A DNA stretch of 64,000 bases from Acidobacteriota bacterium (GTDB lineage: Bacteria; Acidobacteriota; Terriglobia; Terriglobales; Acidobacteriaceae). Numbering within the stretch: the stretch's first letter is position 1; the number at the start of each line of letters is the position of its first letter. The stretch spans positions 1-64,000 of the forward strand of contig JAJYVF010000014.1 of assembly GCA_021792135.1 (NCBI GenBank), written 5' to 3'. Shown here piece after piece: positions 61,300 to 64,000 of this stretch. The position numbers and the translations under genes are program-made. Below the pieces are notes generated by a model. That model did no database searches, was not told where the DNA came from, and was given only the letters and a program-made list of their open reading frames with translations.

Positions 61300-61641
61300 A
61301 TGACTGAACCGACAATCGATTTCGCCAAGATGGACGGACTGGTGCCGGGCATCGTGCAGGACGCGCGCACCGGCCAGGTGCTGATGCTGGGCTTTCTCAA
61401 TGAAACCAGCTGGCGCAAAACCAAGGAATCCGGCTTTGTCACCTTCTGGAGCCGCACCCGCCAGAAGCTGTGGATGAAGGGCGAGACCAGTGGCAACCGC
61501 CTGCGTCTCGTGGAAGTCTCCACCGACTGCGACCAGGACGCGCTGCTCTTCCGCGTCGAAGTTGAAGGCGATGGTCTTGTCTGTCATGAGGGCACCGTCA
61601 GCTGCTTCACGCGAGCGCTGAACAACGGGGTGCGCGCATGA
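61300..61641 (+). CDS. hisI: Phosphoribosyl-AMP cyclohydrolase
   Basis: The 113-residue enzyme opens the purine ring of phosphoribosyl-AMP in the third step of histidine synthesis. Motifs are [34 protein letters not shown], the metal site [11 protein letters not shown], and CHEGTVSCF. It lacks the C-terminal HisE domain that is fused in some bacteria. AAGGACG supports ATG 61300. The stop overlaps hisG by four bases (ATGA). Confidence 0.92.
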   Translation: MTEPTIDFAKMDGLVPGIVQDARTGQVLMLGFLNETSWRKTKESGFVTFWSRTRQKLWMKGETSGNRLRLVEVSTDCDQDALLFRVEVEGDGLVCHEGTVSCFTRALNNGVRA

Positions 61642-62513
61642 GTCAGAAACTCCGCCTCGGCATCCCCAAGGGCAGCCTGCAGGATGCAACGCTGGCCCTC
61701 TTCCGCCGCGCCGGCTGGAACATTTATGCCGATGGCCGTTCCTATTTCCCTTCCATCGACGACGGCGACATCGAGTGCATGCTGATCCGCGCCCAGGAGA
61801 TGGCCCGCTACGTCGATCACGGCGTGCTCGACGCCGGCCTCACCGGCATTGACTGGGTCGTGGAAAGCGGTCTCGACGTCCGGAGCATCACCAGCCTTGT
61901 CTATGCGAAGCAGAGCCGCCGACGCGTCCGCTGGGTCCTCGCCGTTCCCGAAGCGTCAGACTGGCAGAAGGCCGAGGATCTTGCCGGCAAAACCATCGCC
62001 ACCGAGCTCGTCGAAGTCACAAAGCGCTACTTCACCTCGAAGAACATCCCCGTCAAGGTCGAATTCAGCTGGGGCGCCACCGAAGTCAAGCCGCCGACGC
62101 TCGCCGATGCCATCGTCGAAGTCACCGAGACCGGCAGCTCGCTCCGCGCCAATCGCCTGCGCATCATCGACACCGTCATGGAAAGCGAGACGCACTTCAT
62201 CGCCAACAAGGGGGCCTGCGCCGATCCCTGGAAGAAGCAGAAGATCGACAACATCGCCCTCATGCTGCGCGGCGCTATTGACGCCCAGGGACAGGTGGGC
62301 CTCATGCTCAATGTCGAAAAGGAGAATCTCCCGACCGTCCTCGCAGTTCTCCCCGCGCTCCATTCCCCCACCGTCTCCGAGCTGAGCGATTCGAACTGGG
62401 TCGCCGTCAATACTATCCTCGAAGAGAGCACCGTGCGCGAGGTCATTCCCAAACTCAAAGCGGCCAGGGCAACGGGCATCGTCGAGTACCCTCTCAACAA
62501 GGTGGTGCTGTGA
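61638..62513 (+). CDS. hisG: ATP phosphoribosyltransferase, long form
   Basis: This 291-residue first enzyme of histidine synthesis is of the long (HisGL) type. Motifs are [46 protein letters not shown], and the C-terminal ACT-like regulatory domain that binds histidine (about 215-291, [30 protein letters not shown]). It is therefore independent of HisZ and is feedback-inhibited. Its stop overlaps hisD (GTGA). Confidence 0.93.
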   Translation: MSQKLRLGIPKGSLQDATLALFRRAGWNIYADGRSYFPSIDDGDIECMLIRAQEMARYVDHGVLDAGLTGIDWVVESGLDVRSITSLVYAKQSRRRVRWVLAVPEASDWQKAEDLAGKTIATELVEVTKRYFTSKNIPVKVEFSWGATEVKPPTLADAIVEVTETGSSLRANRLRIIDTVMESETHFIANKGACADPWKKQKIDNIALMLRGAIDAQGQVGLMLNVEKENLPTVLAVLPALHSPTVSELSDSNWVAVNTILEESTVREVIPKLKAARATGIVEYPLNKVVL

Positions 62514-63775
62514 GGATACTCCGCACATCTGGCCGGGGAACGCCGGTGGCTCTGGAAGCCATTGCCGGGCTCACCGACCGCCGCAACGCGAGCTACGAAT
62601 GCGTGCTGCCTCAGGCCCGGCGCATCGTCGACGCGGTGCGCCGCGGCGGCAATGCCGCGCTCCTGCGTCTCCGCGGCAAACTGGATGGGATTCCATCGCA
62701 GTCTCCATTACGAATTTCCGAAGAGGAGCTGCGGACCGCGTGGGATCGGACTCCCGAGCCTCTGCGTCAGGCTCTGAAAACCGCCGCGAAGAACATCCGC
62801 GGCTTCGCTACCCGCCAGTTGCCCCGCGACTTCGACCTCAAACCGGCGCGCGGCGCCGTCACCGGCCAGCGCGTGATCCCTGTCGCATCCGCAGGATGCT
62901 ACGTCCCCAGCGGCCGCTATCCGCTGCCTTCCACGCTGCTCATGACCGTGATTCCCGCTCAGGTCGCCGGGGTCGAACGCATCGTGGTGGTTTCGCCCAG
63001 GCCCGCAAAGGAAACCCTCGCCGCCGCGGCCCTGCTGGGCGTGAAGGAGTTCTACCGCATCGGCGGAGCCCACGCCGTCGCCGCTCTTGCGTATGGCACG
63101 GAGAGCATTCCGCGCGTCGACAAAATTGTTGGCCCCGGCAATGCCTGGGTGACGGCGGCCAAGAAACTCGTCGCCTTCGACTGCGCCATCGACATGCTCG
63201 CCGGCCCGACGGAGATCGTCGTCACCAGCGAAGACGGCGATCCGGCCGCCATCGCCGCTGACCTGGTCGCGCAGGCGGAGCACGACCCCGATGCCGTTGC
63301 CATTTTCATCACCAGCCAGGCGGCCCTCGCAAAGGCCGTTACCGCGGAAGTGAAGCAGCGCATGCGCGGGAACAAAGTTGCCAGACAGTCGATCACCCAT
63401 CGCGGCGCGGCCATCGTCACCCGCTCGGCCGACGAGGCCCGCGACCTGACCAACCGCATCGCGCCTGAACACCTGACCGTCGACAGTGCCGCCGATCTTG
63501 CCTGGGTCCGCAATGCCGGCTCGGTCTTCATCGGCCGCTGGTCGGCGCAGCCCCTCGGCGACTACGTCTCCGGCCCCAACCACACGCTGCCCACCAGCGG
63601 CCTGGCCCGCACCCGCGGCGGCCTCAGCGTTCTGGATTTTGTGAAACTCGTGACCATTCAGGAATACACCGAAGAAGGCATCCGGCGGCTTGGGCCCGCG
63701 GCCATTCGCCTCGCGAATGCCGAAGGCCTCGTCGGCCATGCGGAAGCGATCGGCGCACGAGGGACCCATGAATAA
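62510..63775 (+). CDS. hisD: Histidinol dehydrogenase
   Basis: The 421-residue enzyme oxidises histidinol to histidine with two NAD, using a zinc ion. Motifs are [74 protein letters not shown], and [17 protein letters not shown] with the conserved QAEH. The start is GTG at 62510, overlapping the hisG stop by four bases. It overlaps hisC by eight bases. Confidence 0.93.
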   Translation: MRILRTSGRGTPVALEAIAGLTDRRNASYECVLPQARRIVDAVRRGGNAALLRLRGKLDGIPSQSPLRISEEELRTAWDRTPEPLRQALKTAAKNIRGFATRQLPRDFDLKPARGAVTGQRVIPVASAGCYVPSGRYPLPSTLLMTVIPAQVAGVERIVVVSPRPAKETLAAAALLGVKEFYRIGGAHAVAALAYGTESIPRVDKIVGPGNAWVTAAKKLVAFDCAIDMLAGPTEIVVTSEDGDPAAIAADLVAQAEHDPDAVAIFITSQAALAKAVTAEVKQRMRGNKVARQSITHRGAAIVTRSADEARDLTNRIAPEHLTVDSAADLAWVRNAGSVFIGRWSAQPLGDYVSGPNHTLPTSGLARTRGGLSVLDFVKLVTIQEYTEEGIRRLGPAAIRLANAEGLVGHAEAIGARGTHE

Positions 63776-64000
63776 GCCAACCTTGCAGGATCGCGCTGTT
63801 TTGAAGGGGCACGGCTTCACCCGTGCCGAGGAACAGCCCGAAAGTTACCGGGCTTCAGCTCCTGAGGCTAACGCCGGCCCGGAGCCTTCCTCCACCAGCC
63901 CTCAACCGTCCGCTGCCGTCCGCCGCATGAAAGAGTACCACCCGCCGCTGGGCGACCGCAGCGGGTTGCGTCTCGATTTCAACGAGAACACCTTCGCCTG
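63768..64000 (+). CDS. hisC: Histidinol-phosphate aminotransferase, partial, with in-frame repeat at its N-terminus
   Basis: Only the first 77 codons are in the window. From about residue 54 the sequence is typical HisC (MKEYHPPLGDRSGLRLDFNENTF). Before it come about 50 unusual residues that start [20 protein letters not shown] and include the repeat element at 63798-63867, in the same frame as in the FAD/Fe-S gene. The ATG at 63768 overlaps the hisD stop by eight bases, favouring this start; the alternative ATG before KEYHPPLG at about 63927 would leave the element untranslated. The enzyme is PLP-dependent and makes histidinol phosphate. Confidence 0.85.
   Translation, partial: MNKPTLQDRAVLKGHGFTRAEEQPESYRASAPEANAGPEPSSTSPQPSAAVRRMKEYHPPLGDRSGLRLDFNENTFA
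63798..63867 (+). repeat. Coding palindromic element, copy 2 (N-terminus of hisC)
   Basis: This 70-bp copy has a perfect seven-pair hairpin GGCACGG (63808-63814) / CCGTGCC (63821-63827) in the same place as copy 1, with one compensated base pair (A-T in copy 1, G-C here). It encodes VLKGHGFTRA ... RASAPE, in the same frame as copy 1. Confidence 0.8.

Overview
The window is GC-rich chromosomal DNA that looks like an acidobacterium of the Acidobacteriaceae/Terriglobia type. The call is inferred from gene content: a duplicated orphan MacB/FtsX permease (ADOP type), tandem secreted VWFA-related proteins, a DUF3300 protein, a long tail of secreted carbohydrate-active enzymes, and a leader-controlled his operon. 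No rRNA or tRNA gene, CRISPR array or intact insertion sequence was found.

Layout. 1-8.7 kb is an accessory region of lower coding density. It holds an Abi-C-like defence gene, a small secreted protein, an apiosidase-like glycoside hydrolase, a decayed ORF, a PAS-only protein, a DUF488 protein, a VapBC-type toxin-antitoxin pair with a twin-site operator, and a short 87-bp tandem repeat. 8.7-28.3 kb is dominated by sugar metabolism: an MFS exporter, an alditol oxidase downstream of a Tat-exported GH2 beta-galactosidase, a very large GH13 protein with a 2-hydroxyacid dehydrogenase, and a five-gene minus-strand operon SDR-GH15-treZ-TauE-DUF1634. Core genes (ribosomal protein S1, YchF, a ZIP transporter) lie between these groups.

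28.5-36 kb carries envelope genes: PspC/zinc ribbon, an alpha/beta hydrolase, DUF3300, a beta-barrel protein, an M48-like protein that has lost HExxH, and a TonB-family protein. galE follows. 36.6-46.9 kb has DUF427, a truncated DUF4188 gene, an M20 dipeptidase, two tandem VWFA-related paralogues, the ADOP permease and a VanZ-like protein. 47-52 kb is a two-component operon (NtrC-type regulator, histidine kinase, lipoprotein) convergent with NAD kinase. 52-61 kb holds a Cys-rich lipoprotein, an S9 peptidase, a GNAT, a large FAD/4Fe-4S dehydrogenase and a DUF1801 protein.

The window ends in the histidine operon hisI-hisG-hisD-hisC (hisC cut by the edge). Ahead of hisI is a 26-codon leader peptide with seven His codons, six of them consecutive, followed by a strong terminator hairpin and a competing antiterminator helix: a complete-looking transcription attenuator.

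The two observations most worth following are this his attenuator and a roughly 70-bp double-hairpin element present twice. One copy sits in frame inside the FAD/Fe-S dehydrogenase and the other in frame at the N-terminus of hisC. Both have the same orientation and reading frame, which resembles the protein-coding palindromic elements of Rickettsia.
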